DNA of 57,037 nucleotides from Acidimicrobiaceae bacterium (GTDB lineage: Bacteria; Actinomycetota; Acidimicrobiia; Acidimicrobiales; RAAP-2): NCBI GenBank assembly GCA_003170315.1, contig PNAH01000017.1, forward strand, positions 1-57,037, given 5' to 3'. The notes under the pieces are model-generated. The model searched no databases, was not told the origin of the DNA, and was given only the letters and a program-made list of their open reading frames with translations. The position numbers were made by a program, and so were the translations under genes. Shown one piece after another: positions 55,722 through 57,037 of this stretch (the stretch's first letter is position 1; every line of letters starts with the position of its first letter).

Positions 55722-56539
55722 CCCTGAGCGCACCGGCGATCCGGCTCCGCAAGCGCCGAAATGGCGCCGTTCCCCTGGTCATGGTGACCGCCTACGACGA
55801 ACCGGGGGCCCGTTTGGCCTCGGCCGCTGGCGTCGATCTGATCCTCGTGGGTGACTCGATGGCCAACGTCGTGCTCGGTCAGGAGAACACGCTGCACCTC
55901 ACGATCGACGAGATGTGCCACCACGTCCGGGCCGTCGCCGCGGCGAAGCCCGACGCCCACGTCGTTGCGGACATGCCGTGGCTGAGCTATCACGTCGATC
56001 TGGGCGAAAGCGTCCGCAACGCCGCGAAACTCATTCGCGCCGGCGCCGACAGCGTCAAGCTCGAAGGCGGACGAGTGCGCCAGGGTGTCGTTCGCGCGCT
56101 GCTCGACGCGCAGATTCCGGTGATGGGCCACCTCGGACTCACCCCGCAGAGCGTGATGGCGTTCGGGGGATTCAAGGTCCAGGCCAAGACCATGGAGAGC
56201 GCCAAGCTACTGATCGAAGACGCCCAACTCCTCCAAGAAGAGGGTGTCTTCGCCATCGTGATCGAGGGTGTGCCGAGCGTCGTGGGCACGACCGTCACCC
56301 GGGCCCTCGACATCCCGACCATCGGTATCGGCGCCGGTCCTGACACCGACGGTCAAGTGCTGGTCTTTCACGACCTGCTCGGTCTGACCGGTCGGGCGCC
56401 AGCAAAATTCGTGCGTCAGTACGCCAATCTCGGACCGGTGATCAGCGAGGCGCTTCGCCACTTCGCCGAAGACGTTCGAAACGGTGACTTCCCTAGCGAC
56501 GACGAGGCCTACCCCAATCCCGAAGGGCTCCTGGACTAG
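55718..56539 (+). CDS. panB: 3-methyl-2-oxobutanoate hydroxymethyltransferase
   Basis: A 273-residue TIM barrel starting at GTG overlapping the DUF5318 stop. Metal-binding LVGDSMANVVLG, SVKLEGG, the catalytic Glu in IVIEGVPS and GIGAGPDTDGQVLVFHDLLGL are all present. It makes ketopantoate, the first committed step to pantothenate and CoA. No other pantothenate genes are adjacent, and the next gene is rpsF. Confidence 0.95.
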   Translation: MTLSAPAIRLRKRRNGAVPLVMVTAYDEPGARLASAAGVDLILVGDSMANVVLGQENTLHLTIDEMCHHVRAVAAAKPDAHVVADMPWLSYHVDLGESVRNAAKLIRAGADSVKLEGGRVRQGVVRALLDAQIPVMGHLGLTPQSVMAFGGFKVQAKTMESAKLLIEDAQLLQEEGVFAIVIEGVPSVVGTTVTRALDIPTIGIGAGPDTDGQVLVFHDLLGLTGRAPAKFVRQYANLGPVISEALRHFAEDVRNGDFPSDDEAYPNPEGLLD

Positions 56540-56603
56540 CCATTTTCGGCGCCGTGGACTAAGATTGCTGTTCCCACAAGCGTGGGGAAGTGCCACATAC
56601 CCT

Positions 56604-56635
56604 GCTCTGTTTTCCGCAGAGCCCGACCTAGTCGG
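56604..56635 (+). promoter_or_regulatory. Tandem hairpins in the rpsF leader
   Basis: GCTCTG-N7-CAGAGC is directly followed by CCGAC-CTA-GTCGG, about 25 bases before rpsF. S6-S18 feedback sites in rpsF leaders are hairpins with an exposed CCG, and a CCG lies in the first loop. The match is suggestive only. Confidence 0.4.
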
Positions 56636-56658
56636 ACCAGAGGGAAAGGAAACCGGCC

Positions 56659-56979
56659 ATGAGGCCCTATGAGACCATGATCGTGTTCGACACTGCCGTC
56701 GACGCCCAGACGATCCAAATCGCACTCGACCGAGCGTTGGAAACCGTACGAACTCACGGGGGAACCCCGGGAGCCATCGACCGTTGGGGCAAGCGTCCCC
56801 TGGCCTACGAGATCAACAAGCGCAAAGAGGGCTACTACGTCTTGGTGGAGTTCAGTGGTGACTCGGCGACCGTCGTCGAGCTCAACCGGATCCTGACCCT
56901 CTCGGACGAAGTCCTGCGTTACAAGATCCTTCGTCGCCATGAACGTCCGAGCGCCAGTCGTGTCACGGCGCAGGCGTAA
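56659..56979 (+). CDS. rpsF: 30S ribosomal protein S6
   Basis: A 106-residue ribosomal protein. RPYETMIVFDTAVDAQTIQIALDRAL and WGKRPLAYEINKRKEGYYVLVEF are diagnostic for S6, and AGGGAAAGGA lies upstream. S6 pairs with S18 in the small subunit. ssb begins 32 bases downstream, matching the usual rpsF-ssb-rpsR-rplI order. Confidence 0.97.
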   Translation: MRPYETMIVFDTAVDAQTIQIALDRALETVRTHGGTPGAIDRWGKRPLAYEINKRKEGYYVLVEFSGDSATVVELNRILTLSDEVLRYKILRRHERPSASRVTAQA

Positions 56980-57011
56980 GTTCGGACGCTTGAGAATCCA
57001 AGGAGAGAGAA

Positions 57012-57037
57012 ATGGCCGATAACGCAATCACCGTCGT
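57012..57037 (+). CDS. ssb: Single-stranded DNA-binding protein, first nine codons only
   Basis: ATG 57012 with AAGGAGAG upstream begins MADNAITVV, the typical actinobacterial SSB N-terminus. It follows rpsF, the usual place for ssb. The gene is cut by the right window edge. Confidence 0.8.

Overview
This 57 kb window is a bacterial chromosome segment that includes the replication-origin neighbourhood. It has high GC, few short intergenic gaps and many GTG starts. The gene content points to Actinomycetota. There is a mycothiol-type DinB enzyme, inositol-phosphate synthase with a PadR regulator, DUF5318, a CwlM-like protein, DUF6049 and a DciA helicase loader. A run of genes keeps the order remembered from Mycobacterium around its origin: gyrA, gyrB, DUF721, recF, dnaN, dnaA, rpmH, rnpA, yidD, yidC, jag, rsmG, parA, parB, cwlM, trxA, trxB, murJ, DUF6049 and pcnA. 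The sequences themselves are diverged, and a deep lineage such as Acidimicrobiia is my best guess, not a demonstrated fact.

Layout. 1-9.4 kb: a secreted propeller/Ig-like protein running off the left edge, an orphan FtsX-type permease, two flavin enzymes, a radical SAM/SPASM protein and a small iron-permease-like protein. 9.5-17.4 kb: catalase-peroxidase KatG, two exported cell-wall enzymes (CHAP and a lysozyme-fold protein), a glycosyltransferase, an alpha-hydroxy-acid dehydrogenase, a mycothiol-dependent-type enzyme and an FMN reductase. 17.4-24.4 kb: an unusual thymidylate-synthase-like protein, a Lia/PspC envelope-stress system (PspC-LiaF protein, PspC-fused kinase, NarL-type regulator), an epimerase, and an ECF sigma factor with a membrane partner. 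24.4-30.7 kb: a channel-like membrane protein, an acetyltransferase, a DUF6629-like membrane protein, an ABC-F ATPase, a CoA-transferase and a FrnE-like DsbA protein.

30.7-45.8 kb is the origin core. Replication genes (dnaA, dnaN, recF, dciA, gyrB, gyrA) run leftward. Ribosome, RNase P, membrane-insertion and segregation genes (rpmH to parB) run rightward. Three perfect parS palindromes lie between rsmG and parA. 44.8-52 kb is a leftward cell-envelope and redox operon (DUF6049, murJ, degV, small membrane protein, trxB, trxA, cwlM-like). 52-57 kb holds the CCA-adding enzyme, a padR-ino1 pair, DUF5318, panB, rpsF and the first codons of ssb.

Points most worth following up: a TCCCC-N10-GGGGATTTC inverted repeat shared by the CHAP hydrolase gene and the PspC-kinase gene, which suggests one envelope-stress regulon; a perfect intrinsic-terminator hairpin embedded in the first codons of rsmG; a cwlM-like gene whose first peptidoglycan-binding repeat has no ATG, GTG or TTG start and lies in frame behind the trxA stop; and a thymidylate-synthase-like protein with changed nucleotide-phosphate residues. 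I saw no tRNA, rRNA, insertion sequence, prophage or CRISPR array.
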